DNA of 17,082 bases. Source: an uncultured Lachnospiraceae bacterium (GTDB taxonomy: Bacteria > Bacillota > Clostridia > Lachnospirales > Lachnospiraceae). Positions 1 to 6,695 of the stretch are shown piece by piece. The stretch covers positions 1-17,082 of the forward strand of contig CAJUPJ010000054.1 in the NCBI GenBank assembly GCA_910588655.1. The letters are read 5' to 3'. Within the stretch, counting starts at the first letter, position 1, and each line of letters begins with the position of its first letter. The notes under the pieces were generated by a model. That model saw nothing but the letters and a program-made list of their open reading frames with translations. It searched no databases and was not told the DNA's origin. The translations under genes were made by a program, and so were the position numbers.

Positions 1-23
1 CTGTTAAATGACAACAGGCTTTT
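1..23 (+). terminator. Possible terminator of the gene upstream of the window
   Basis: CTGTT at 1-5 can pair with AACAG at 13-17 around a 7-nt loop, and GCTTTT follows. The window starts inside or at the base of the stem, so the full hairpin may be longer. It would end transcription of an unseen upstream gene before the promoter at 75-103. The visible stem is short, so the call is weak. Confidence 0.3.
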
Positions 24-74
24 AGAAGTGCTTAAAAATTTATGAAACGGACGTGGAAATTATATTTAAATTTG

Positions 75-103
75 TAGACGGATAAAAGTTTTAGTGATAT
101 AAT
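75..103 (+). promoter_or_regulatory. Sigma-A promoter of the bactofilin-pyrH-frr operon
   Basis: A perfect TATAAT (98-103) is preceded by an extended -10 TG at 95-96. A partial -35, TAGACG (75-80), lies 17 bp upstream. The first start codon is at 188 with AGGAGG at 175-180, which leaves a 5' leader of about 75 nt. No riboswitch-like fold was recognised in the leader. Confidence 0.65.
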
Positions 104-187
104 AGCATGGATGGACAGGATAATGTTTCGTATGGTATGTATGATACAGTGGTGCTTTATAGAAAATATATTCTAGGAGGATGAGAA

Positions 188-1144
188 ATGGGTTTATTTA
201 AAGATGATGACATTAGTGAAATAGAGGGACTGGATTTAGATGCTGGTGCACTTGAAGGTTTTGGGGATGATAGTATTGACAAGGATTTACTGAACCAGAT
301 TTTTGCTGATGACGGCGGCAGTCCTGATGATGAAACGGAAGATGCACAGCTTGATGTTGACAGTGAGGGGTTCTATATTGATGAAGATACAGGCAGTTCT
401 TCTGGAGATGATACTATTACCGGAGAAGAAGCAGAACCTGCCGCCAGTGTGGATGAAGAGATACCGGCAGCAGAGGAGAAGCAGGAAGAAACAGCAGAAG
501 AGGAAATGCCAGAAGAAACTCCTGTTAAAGAGGAAGAAGTACCAGAAGAACCAGTAATGGAAGAAGAGCCTGCCGTGGAAATACCAGTGGAAGAGAAAAC
601 AGCTGAAGAACATGCATCAAGCACTGTAGTACCTATTTCTGTAAATGATGATGTTGTAAATAATGAAGCTATGAAGGCTATGAATGAAGAGCGTCTGAAT
701 GGAACAGTTACAGTAATCACTGAGAATACTACTATTACAGGAAGCATTTCATCTGATGGTTCACTTGAGGTTATGGGAACAATTACAGGTGATATTGAAT
801 GTGTAGGCAAAGTATATATTAATGGTAAAGTATCAGGTGGTGTTGTTGCTTCAGAAATATATGTAAATACACCTAAGCTTAATGGCGGGCTTATTAGTGA
901 AGGCACTGTAAGGATAGGGGTAGGCACTGTAGTTTTAGGTGACGTTACAGGCTCATCTGCTTATATTGCAGGGGCAGTAAGGGGCAATATTGATATAGAA
1001 GGGCCTTTAGTTATTGAGTCTACAGCTATTTTAAAAGGTGATATAAAAGCTAAAACAATTACTATAAAGTCTGGCGCTGTAGTAGATGGTTACTGTTCAC
1101 TTTACCAGACTGCAGTTGACCTGGATAAGATTTTTGAAGAATAA
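188..1144 (+). CDS. Bactofilin (DUF583) with long acidic N-terminal tail
   Basis: Bactofilins polymerise into cytoskeletal filaments at the membrane and help place cell-envelope or morphology proteins. The C-terminal part (about residues 170-305) has the bactofilin beta-helix pattern: short turns rich in Gly, Val, Ile and Asn, such as GSISSDGSLEVMGTITGDI followed by similar rungs. The first 150 or so residues are unlike the core. They are dominated by Asp and Glu, with a Pro-Glu-Val-rich stretch at about 84-140, and look disordered. Bactofilins are often 100-200 aa, so 318 aa is long because of this tail. The start is fixed by AGGAGG at 175-180, 7 nt before ATG. It is the first gene of a probable operon with pyrH (47-bp gap). 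The family call is firm; the role of the tail is unknown. Confidence 0.88.
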   Translation: MGLFKDDDISEIEGLDLDAGALEGFGDDSIDKDLLNQIFADDGGSPDDETEDAQLDVDSEGFYIDEDTGSSSGDDTITGEEAEPAASVDEEIPAAEEKQEETAEEEMPEETPVKEEEVPEEPVMEEEPAVEIPVEEKTAEEHASSTVVPISVNDDVVNNEAMKAMNEERLNGTVTVITENTTITGSISSDGSLEVMGTITGDIECVGKVYINGKVSGGVVASEIYVNTPKLNGGLISEGTVRIGVGTVVLGDVTGSSAYIAGAVRGNIDIEGPLVIESTAILKGDIKAKTITIKSGAVVDGYCSLYQTAVDLDKIFEE

Positions 1145-1191
1145 TAACTGGTAGTATGTGCGTCCGCATAAATACCTGATAGGAGACAGAT

Positions 1192-1896
1192 ATGGCAGAA
1201 TATAAGAGAATACTATTGAAATTAAGCGGGGAAGCCCTTGCAGGGCCAAATAAAACAGGGTTTGATGAAGCTACATGCCTTGGTGTGGCTAAACAGGTTA
1301 AGGAACTTGTGGATGCCGGAATAGAAGTAGGGATAGTTACTGGTGGTGGTAATTTCTGGCGTGGGCGTACAAGTGAAAATATTGACCGTACAAAGGCAGA
1401 CCAGATAGGCATGCTTGCTACAGTTATGAACTGTATATATGTTTCAGAGATTTTCCGTTCAGCAGGAATTATGACAAATGTACTTACTCCATTTGAATGC
1501 GGCTCATTTACGAAGCTTTTTTCAAAGGACAGGGCAAATAAATACTTTTCTAAAGGAATGGCAGTGTTTTTTGCAGGTGGTACAGGGCATCCGTATTTTT
1601 CAACAGATACATCAACAGTGCTGCGTGCTATAGAAATAGAAGCAGATATAATTCTTTCTGCCAAATCAATAGACGGGGTATATGATTCAGACCCTGCGTT
1701 AAATCCTGCTGCCAGGAAATATGATGTTATAGATATTAATGATGTAATAAACCAGCGTCTTGGTGTTATAGACCTTGCTGCTGCTGTCCTTTGCATGGAA
1801 AACCATATGCCTATGATGATTTTCGGGCTTAATGAAGAAAACAGCATTGTGAATACTGTAAATGGTGTGACTAAAGGTACTTTGGTTACGGCATAA
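1192..1896 (+). CDS. pyrH: UMP kinase
   Basis: This enzyme phosphorylates UMP to UDP with ATP in pyrimidine nucleotide synthesis, in the cytoplasm, normally as a hexamer. It belongs to the amino-acid kinase fold. Visible motifs are KLSGEAL (10-16), the glycine-rich GGGNFWRGR (51-59), QIGMLATVMN (71-80), AGGTGHPYFSTDT (128-140) and SAKSIDGVYDSDP (156-168), all characteristic of bacterial PyrH. The 234-aa length is standard. AGGAG at 1181-1185 supports the start. In bacteria pyrH commonly precedes frr, as here. rpsB and tsf, often upstream, are replaced by a bactofilin. It appears intact. Confidence 0.96.
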   Translation: MAEYKRILLKLSGEALAGPNKTGFDEATCLGVAKQVKELVDAGIEVGIVTGGGNFWRGRTSENIDRTKADQIGMLATVMNCIYVSEIFRSAGIMTNVLTPFECGSFTKLFSKDRANKYFSKGMAVFFAGGTGHPYFSTDTSTVLRAIEIEADIILSAKSIDGVYDSDPALNPAARKYDVIDINDVINQRLGVIDLAAAVLCMENHMPMMIFGLNEENSIVNTVNGVTKGTLVTA

Positions 1897-1936
1897 TAAT
1901 AAACAAAAAGCCGGTTGCGGCAGAATGGAGAATAAT

Positions 1937-2491
1937 ATGAGTGTTGAATTAAAACAGTTTGAAGACAAGATGAATAAAACAGTTGAAAATCTTGCAAATG
2001 ACTATACTACAATACGTGCAGGGCGCGCTAACCCTCATGTGCTTGACAAGATTACAGTAGATTATTACGGGACTCCTTCTAACCTCCAGTCAGTTGCCAA
2101 TATTTCTGTAGCAGAAGCACGTACCCTTGTAATACAGCCTTGGGAAGCCAGCCTGGTTAAAGAAATTGAAAAGGCTATACTTGTATCTGACCTTGGGCTT
2201 ACACCTAATAATGATGGCAAGGTTATACGTCTTTCATTCCCTGAACTTACAGAGGAAAGGCGTAAGGAACTGGTTAAGGATGTCAAGAAAAAGGGTGAAG
2301 ACAGCAAAATTGCAATCAGGAACATACGCAGGGATGCAAATGACCTGGCTAAGAAGCAGCAGAAAGCCAATGAGATTTCAGAGGATGAGCAGAAGGACGC
2401 AGAAACAAGCATCCAGAAAATGACTGATGAATATGTAAGCAAGATTGACAAGATGATTGATGAAAAGTCAAAAGAAATTATGACTGTATAA
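1937..2491 (+). CDS. frr: Ribosome recycling factor
   Basis: RRF works with EF-G to split post-termination ribosomes from mRNA in the cytoplasm. The protein has the family opening (VELKQFEDKMNKTVENLA), the RAGRANP motif near residues 28-34, and a C-terminal helix ending in KSKEIMTV. An in-frame ATG at 1925 would give 188 aa. The ATG at 1937 is preferred because GGAG (1927-1930) lies 6 nt before it and it yields 184 aa, the usual RRF length, whereas no Shine-Dalgarno precedes 1925. It sits 40 bp after pyrH in the same operon and is followed by a strong hairpin terminator. It appears intact. Confidence 0.95.
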   Translation: MSVELKQFEDKMNKTVENLANDYTTIRAGRANPHVLDKITVDYYGTPSNLQSVANISVAEARTLVIQPWEASLVKEIEKAILVSDLGLTPNNDGKVIRLSFPELTEERRKELVKDVKKKGEDSKIAIRNIRRDANDLAKKQQKANEISEDEQKDAETSIQKMTDEYVSKIDKMIDEKSKEIMTV

Positions 2492-2512
2492 TAAATTAAA
2501 ACATAAAAAGCT

Positions 2513-2547
2513 AAATGCCAGGGCAAGTTTATGCCACTGGCATTTTT
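2513..2547. terminator. Rho-independent terminator after frr, probably bidirectional
   Basis: AAATGCCAG (2513-2521) pairs with CTGGCATTT (2537-2545). The inner stem GGCA (2522-2525)/TGCC (2532-2535) has one bulged A, the loop is 6 nt, and T's run through 2547. The reverse strand is also T-rich past the stem, so it may also stop the convergent glycosyltransferase gene ending at 2570. Confidence 0.85.
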
Positions 2548-2569
2548 ATAAATCCAGGGTAAAAGTTAT

Positions 2570-3850
2570 TTATTTCTTTAAATTTTCCCTTAATTTCCTC
2601 GCACATTCAAGAAAAACAGGTTTATGTGCAAATATAAAGCTTCTTTTACTATAGTTATAGTTAATAATATCCATTGCGTCATCTTCTGTTTCAAAGACAC
2701 ATTTATTAATGTCAATATAAATCTTTGTACGGCTTAAATCATCAAGTTCAAAGATATTTTCACATATGGATATAACAGGTACATCCTTCTGTGGTTCTTC
2801 TGTCCAGGTAATATTACAGCCGTTGCAGGAAGCAAACTCTTTTAACCATCCAGCAGTAGCAGGATATCCATTCTCTTCAAGGTATATTTTATCTTTGCCA
2901 TTAAACACATGAAGTAATGGTTCTTTGTTAAAATCCAGTCCAAATATCCTGTTCTCACCTGCTTTTCCCATAACTCCATGTATTGCGTCATCATATGCCA
3001 GCATTACTGTCCTGGCACGGTTGCTGTTTCCAGAGTGCAGCCCTTCATATGCAACCTGGAAAACAGAGCCAAGAAATGTTTCTGCCATCCTGCCAAGTTC
3101 TTCATCTTTAACATATTTTGTAAAAAATACAATCCAGTTGCGCCATGCATAATATGTAGGGAATGTATTATAGACTTCATTTTTAGCACCCATTGCATGA
3201 AGTGCCTTTGCATTTCCTACAGAAGCAACTTTATAGCCTGCAAGGTTACAAAGATAACACCATTCTGTATCATCCCAGTAAAGGAAATTTTTTTCTGGCA
3301 TTAAACCAATCTGGTCAATAACGCATCTTTTTACCATAAGTGAACATGCAGCAACAGAATCTGTATAAATAAACTCTGGCATACTGCCATCTTCATATTC
3401 ATTGAAATATAATGCTTCAGTACAGAAATATTTAAAGTCAATTTCCTGTCCGAACTGCTGCACATAATCAGGATTTTCAAGATGGTATACCTTAGCACCA
3501 GCCATTCCGGCTTCTGGATGCGTTTCCAGGAATTCATACAAATTGCCTATTGCATTTTCATCAAGAAGTGCATCATTGTCTACACACATAATATAAGGAT
3601 ATCCTTTTTTATAAACTTCCCTGAGCCCTGTATTAAAGCCTCCTGAACCGCCAAGGTTTTCTTTGTTCTCAATTAATACAAGGCTGCCAGGGCAGGTTTC
3701 CTTTATCCGTTTTACAGACATATCCGTAGAACCGTTGTCTACAACGTATAAGTCAAAATCCTGGAATTTAGATTCAAGGATGCTCTGGATGCAGTCTAGT
3801 ACGGCATCCTCTTTATTATAATTGCATATTACAATACCAATTTTTTTCAT
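2570..3850 (-). CDS. GT2 family glycosyltransferase with C-terminal extension
   Basis: This is an inverting, metal-dependent sugar transferase of the GT-A fold, related to the rhamnosyl/galactofuranosyl-type GT2 enzymes used for cell-surface glycans. Visible features are the opening strand IGIVICNYNKED (4-15), VVDNGSTD (36-43) for the nucleotide sugar, GGSGGFNTG (67-75), the DND form of the DxD motif (91-93) and YWDDTEWC (191-198) around the likely catalytic acid. No membrane helix is evident. The GT core seems to end near residue 290. The last 130 or so residues, with IFELDD and KIYIDINKC patches, match nothing I recognise. GAGG at 3857-3860 (complement) supports the start. It lies 53 bp downstream of a broken phosphoesterase gene on the same strand and probably shares its promoter. 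Sugar and acceptor cannot be read from sequence. Confidence 0.86.
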   Translation of the reverse strand: MKKIGIVICNYNKEDAVLDCIQSILESKFQDFDLYVVDNGSTDMSVKRIKETCPGSLVLIENKENLGGSGGFNTGLREVYKKGYPYIMCVDNDALLDENAIGNLYEFLETHPEAGMAGAKVYHLENPDYVQQFGQEIDFKYFCTEALYFNEYEDGSMPEFIYTDSVAACSLMVKRCVIDQIGLMPEKNFLYWDDTEWCYLCNLAGYKVASVGNAKALHAMGAKNEVYNTFPTYYAWRNWIVFFTKYVKDEELGRMAETFLGSVFQVAYEGLHSGNSNRARTVMLAYDDAIHGVMGKAGENRIFGLDFNKEPLLHVFNGKDKIYLEENGYPATAGWLKEFASCNGCNITWTEEPQKDVPVISICENIFELDDLSRTKIYIDINKCVFETEDDAMDIINYNYSKRSFIFAHKPVFLECARKLRENLKK

Positions 3851-3903
3851 AAATTACCTCATTTCTGTATAAATTTCTGTGTAACCAGTTAATTGGGCAG
3901 AAA

Positions 3904-4189
3904 CTACCTGCAAAGTTCTGTAGTATATATTTCATGCACAGGAAATATAATTTTAACTAATCCAATAGAAGCAAACTCCCCGCTGTTTTTTTTAAAATTC
4001 GTGCAATATTATTAACTGGTTTCTGCATTTGTCCTCATCCACATCATTAAAACATGCTAATGTAAGGTGTGGTCTTGTTTTCCATTCCAGAAACTTTGTG
4101 CTTAACTTTTCATCAGCCAGCCTTTGTGACAAATACATAAGTTTATTTTCAGTTTCTTTATCAAAATATAATTCAACTGCATATTTCAT
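3904..4189 (-). pseudogene. 2H phosphoesterase (2'-5' RNA ligase-like), internally deleted and frameshifted
   Basis: 2H phosphoesterases act on cyclic or 2'-5' RNA phosphodiester bonds through two H-x-T/S motifs in a protein of roughly 170-190 aa. Here an intact 5' end, with AAGGAG (4197-4202, complement) 7 nt before the ATG, encodes 65 aa including the first motif PHLTLACF (40-47), then stops at 3992-3994. If one T is dropped from TTTT just before the A8 run, reading continues in a new frame as a plausible family C-terminus (KKNSGEFASIGLVKIIFPV, then HEIYTTEL) to a stop at 3904. The middle of the family protein, with the second histidine motif, is absent. I infer an internal deletion plus a +1 frameshift. 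The comparison with the usual C-terminus is from memory. Confidence 0.72.
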
Positions 4190-4226
4190 TTTAACACTCC
4201 TTAGTTAAGTTTTATTTAAGAAGTTT

Positions 4227-4255
4227 ATTATACAACATGGCATATATGTTATCAA
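4227..4255 (-). promoter_or_regulatory. Near-consensus sigma-A promoter for the phosphoesterase remnant and glycosyltransferase
   Basis: On the - strand TTGATA (4250-4255) and TATAAT (4227-4232) are separated by exactly 17 bp, about 38 bp upstream of the start codon at 4189. Although the first gene is broken, this remains the best promoter seen for the glycosyltransferase downstream. Confidence 0.75.
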
Positions 4256-4265
4256 TAAAAATAAA

Positions 4266-4357
4266 GGTATTTTACAGTTATCTTGTGTTTTTGTGGCGGA
4301 CGGACGGTTTCGTAAGCTTACAATAAAAAACAGAAAATAAGATAACTGTAAATTACC
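4266..4357. mobile_element. Short MITE-like inverted-repeat element, copy A
   Basis: The left end (4266-4284) reads GGTATTTTACAGTTATCTT. The right end (4339-4357), read on the other strand, is GGTAATTTACAGTTATCTT: 18 of 19 bases match and 14 in a row are perfect. The interior of about 54 bp includes a GGACGGACGG run and no coding potential. The left end continues as TTGTGTTTTTGTGG, nearly the same as a second element at 15232. A TA dinucleotide flanks both tips (TA|TTTTACAG and CTGTAAAT|TA), as left by IS630/mariner-type insertion, but this is only suggestive. It lies between divergent promoters, 10 bp upstream of the -35 at 4250-4255. Confidence 0.65.
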
Positions 4358-4369
4358 CCGCCATATATA

Positions 4370-4398
4370 TTGCAAATGCTGCTGATATAAGATAAAAT
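4370..4398 (+). promoter_or_regulatory. Sigma-A promoter of the MATE gene
   Basis: TTGCAA (4370-4375) and TAAAAT (4393-4398) are spaced by 17 bp. The MATE start codon follows about 50 bp later, with GGAGG at 4439-4443. An odd palindromic patch, AGCCTG-TC-CAGGCT (4425-4438), sits immediately in front of and partly against the ribosome binding site. Confidence 0.6.
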
Positions 4399-4448
4399 AC
4401 AAATATTATGTTTAAAATATAACAAGCCTGTCCAGGCTGGAGGTTTTT

Positions 4449-5846
4449 ATGGTAAGTGAAGTTTTGCTGGATAAGATGAAAAGTGGTGGCAGCCTGTCTG
4501 GAAAGGAGCAGTCCCAGCTTGTCTTTTTCCTTAGTATTCCTGCAATTATGGCGCAGGTTACTTCTGTTATTATGCAATATACAGACGCTTCAATGGCAGG
4601 AAGCCTTGGGGCAGGGGCATCGGCTTCTATTGGGCTTGTATCAAGTTCCACATGGCTTTTTGGCGGTGTGTGTGGTGCTGTTGCAGCAGGTTTTTCCATA
4701 CAGGCAGCCCACAGCATTGGCGGCGGAAGAGTGCAGGAAGCCAGAAGCATTATGCGGCAGTCTGTTATTACAGCTTTAATTGCAAGCCTGCTGCTTGCAG
4801 CAGCAGGTGTATTAGCAGGAATACACCTTCCAGAATGGCTTGGAGGCGCAAAGGATATACAGGATGATGCCAGGAATTATTTTATTATTTATGTACTGTC
4901 ACTTCCAGCAGTACAGCTTAACAGGCTGGCTGGAGGGCTTTTGCAATGCAGCGGCAACATGAAAGTGCCAGGGCTGCTTAATATTTTAATGTGTATTCTG
5001 GATGTTGTTTTTAATTTCCTGCTGATTTTTCCACCACGGCATATATACCTGGCAGGAGCTAAAATATTTATGCCAGGCGCAGGTCTTGGTGTAACAGGTG
5101 CTGCACTGGGGACAGCATTTTCACAGGCATGCATAGCAGTTTTAATGATGTGGTTTTTATGTTTCAGGTCAGGGGTTTTTAAAGTAAAACGCCACGAAAA
5201 CTGGAAGCCGTGCAGGGAATGTGTACTTAAAGCAGTAAAGCTTGCACTGCCTATTGGCTGGGAAAACTTTATGATGTGTGCCGCTATGGTAGTTTCCACC
5301 AGGATAGTTGCACCTCTTGGTTCTGTTCCAATAGCTGCAAATTCATTTGCAATTACGGCAGAAAGCCTTTGTTATATGCCAGGCTATGGCATAGGTGAAG
5401 CAGCAGCAACGCTTACAGGACAAAGCATAGGTGCAGGGCGCAGGGAACTTGCAAGGAAGTTTGCCAGGATGACAGTGTGGTTTGGAATTACAAGTATGGC
5501 TGTAACTGGTGCAGCTATGTTTTTTGCAGCGCCTGCAATGATGGCGCTCCTTACACCTGATGAAAGTATACGCAGTCTTGGCACAATGGTACTCCGTATA
5601 GAAGCATTTGCAGAGCCTATGTATGGTGCATCTATTGTAGCTGCTGGTGCATTCCGCGGGGCAGGCGATACACTTGTGCCAAGTATGATGAATTTTGGAA
5701 GTATCTGGTTTGTGCGTATTACACTTGCACTTGTATTAACAAGGTATTATGGCTTAAAGGGAGCATGGATTGCAATGTGCATAGAATTATGTTTCCGTGG
5801 TTTTATTTTTATGGTACGGCTTTACAGGGAAAAATGGATGCTGTAA
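4449..5846 (+). CDS. MATE family multidrug/sodium antiporter
   Basis: MATE transporters expel cationic drugs or metabolites across the cytoplasmic membrane, driven by Na+ or H+. The 465-aa length and about 12 hydrophobic segments fit. Family signatures are the N-terminal helix FFLSIPAIMAQVTSVIMQYTD with its trailing Asp (45), GFSIQAAHSIGGG (81-93), a repeat of that layout in the second half (ITAESLCYMPGYGIGEAAAT, then GQSIGAG), and the late GAFRGAGDT motif. GGAGG (4439-4443) 5 nt before ATG fixes the start. It is a single-gene unit with its own promoter and a bidirectional terminator. The gene looks intact. The substrate is unknown; no neighbour points to one. Confidence 0.92.
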   Translation: MVSEVLLDKMKSGGSLSGKEQSQLVFFLSIPAIMAQVTSVIMQYTDASMAGSLGAGASASIGLVSSSTWLFGGVCGAVAAGFSIQAAHSIGGGRVQEARSIMRQSVITALIASLLLAAAGVLAGIHLPEWLGGAKDIQDDARNYFIIYVLSLPAVQLNRLAGGLLQCSGNMKVPGLLNILMCILDVVFNFLLIFPPRHIYLAGAKIFMPGAGLGVTGAALGTAFSQACIAVLMMWFLCFRSGVFKVKRHENWKPCRECVLKAVKLALPIGWENFMMCAAMVVSTRIVAPLGSVPIAANSFAITAESLCYMPGYGIGEAAATLTGQSIGAGRRELARKFARMTVWFGITSMAVTGAAMFFAAPAMMALLTPDESIRSLGTMVLRIEAFAEPMYGASIVAAGAFRGAGDTLVPSMMNFGSIWFVRITLALVLTRYYGLKGAWIAMCIELCFRGFIFMVRLYREKWML

Positions 5847-5847
5847 T

Positions 5848-5884
5848 AAAAATATGCCTGCATTTACAGCAGGCATATTTTTAT
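5848..5884. terminator. Bidirectional terminator between MATE and arylsulfotransferase genes
   Basis: ATATGCCTGC (5852-5861) pairs with GCAGGCATAT (5869-5878) around a 7-nt loop, flanked by an A-run on the left and a T-run on the right. It therefore works on either strand. It begins just after the MATE stop (5844-5846) and includes the TAA (5881-5883) of the convergent arylsulfotransferase frame. Confidence 0.88.
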
Positions 5885-6321
5885 TGTATTTTTATCCAGT
5901 AAGCAGTATTAAATAATTCTGTAATTTCCCTGGTTTCTTTATTTTTATTGTTAATTTCCATATTTTTACTATCCTCTTTCTGGCCGTTATTCCAGTAATC
6001 TGGCCCGCAGTATTCTATACTAATCTGGTATGTCCCTTTATTAATGGTTTCTAATGGAACTGAAATTGTATATACATGTTCTTTAAATATTTTAGTAAGC
6101 TGTGTTGTATCATCAAAATCCTGTACAAATGTATTGCTGTCATTATATAAATAAACTTTTTTTACAGTATGGTCTTTACATGTTATCTGCAGTATATTTC
6201 CATTAAGTGAAAGGGAAATTTTCTTTTTCATATTAGCAGGCAGAAGCCTGTCTTTATTAAAGCCATCTGGAAGCCCGTCTGTAGTTACAGGCTGGTATAA
6301 ACTTCCAGAAGCTACAGGCAT
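5881..6321 (-). pseudogene. Detached C-terminal fragment of the arylsulfotransferase
   Basis: This 146-codon frame holds the original 3' end of the sulfotransferase gene, cut off by the tandem duplication. Its first 120 residues are identical to residues 534-653 of the long upstream product. Its last 26 (starting MEINNKNKETRE and ending TAYWIKIQ) are what the ancestral protein should have ended with. Its first ATG (6319-6321) overlaps the stop of the long frame (6312-6314) by 10 bases, so re-initiation is conceivable. The nearest purine-rich site, GAGG, is about 19 nt upstream, too far for a normal Shine-Dalgarno. I treat it as a fragment rather than a functional gene. Confidence 0.75.
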
Positions 6322-6695
6322 TTCACTATATTTTTACTATCCTCTTTCTGGCCGTTATTCCAGTAATCTGGCCCGCAGTATTCTATACTAATCTGGTATG
6401 TCCCTTTATTAATGGTTTCTAATGGAACTGAAATTGTATATACATGTTCTTTAAATATTTTAGTAAGCTGTGTTGTATCATCAAAATCCTGTACAAATGT
6501 ATTGCTGTCATTATATAAATAAACTTTTTTTACAGTATGGTCTTTACATGTTATCTGCAGTATATTTCCATTAAGTGAAAGGGAAATTTTCTTTTTCATA
6601 TTAGCAGGCAGAAGCCTGTCTTTATTAAAGCCATCTGGAAGCCCGTCTGTAGTTACAGGCTGGTATAAACTTCCAGAAGCTACAGGCATTTCACT
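5960..6695. repeat. Perfect 368-bp tandem duplication (two copies)
   Basis: Copy 1 spans 5960-6327 and copy 2 spans 6328-6695; the match runs 2 bases further (6328-6329 = 6696-6697). I compared the copies base by base and saw no difference. The flanks share only AT at the junction, so the event looks like slippage or microhomology joining rather than recombination between long repeats. 368 is not divisible by three, so the frame is lost. It covers the 3' end of the arylsulfotransferase gene. Confidence 0.95.

Noticed and set aside
1..187. Riboswitch or pyrimidine-responsive leader before the operon containing pyrH
   Set aside because: The leader after the promoter is short and shows no hairpin-antiterminator pair or recognisable aptamer.
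373..927. Long open frame on the - strand through the bactofilin gene
   Set aside because: It is antisense to a well-supported gene, Ser/Thr-rich because of the Glu-rich codons opposite, and has no ribosome binding site.
1925..1936. Upstream ATG of frr adding MENN
   Set aside because: No Shine-Dalgarno precedes it, while GGAG within these bases serves the ATG at 1937, which gives the usual RRF length.
1062..1997. 311-codon - strand frame across pyrH
   Set aside because: pyrH on the + strand has all family motifs; the reverse frame has no recognisable domain and crosses gene boundaries.
4205..4577. Small - strand frames between the phosphoesterase remnant and the MATE gene
   Set aside because: They lie across a repeat element and promoters, lack ribosome binding sites and look like translated AT-rich DNA.
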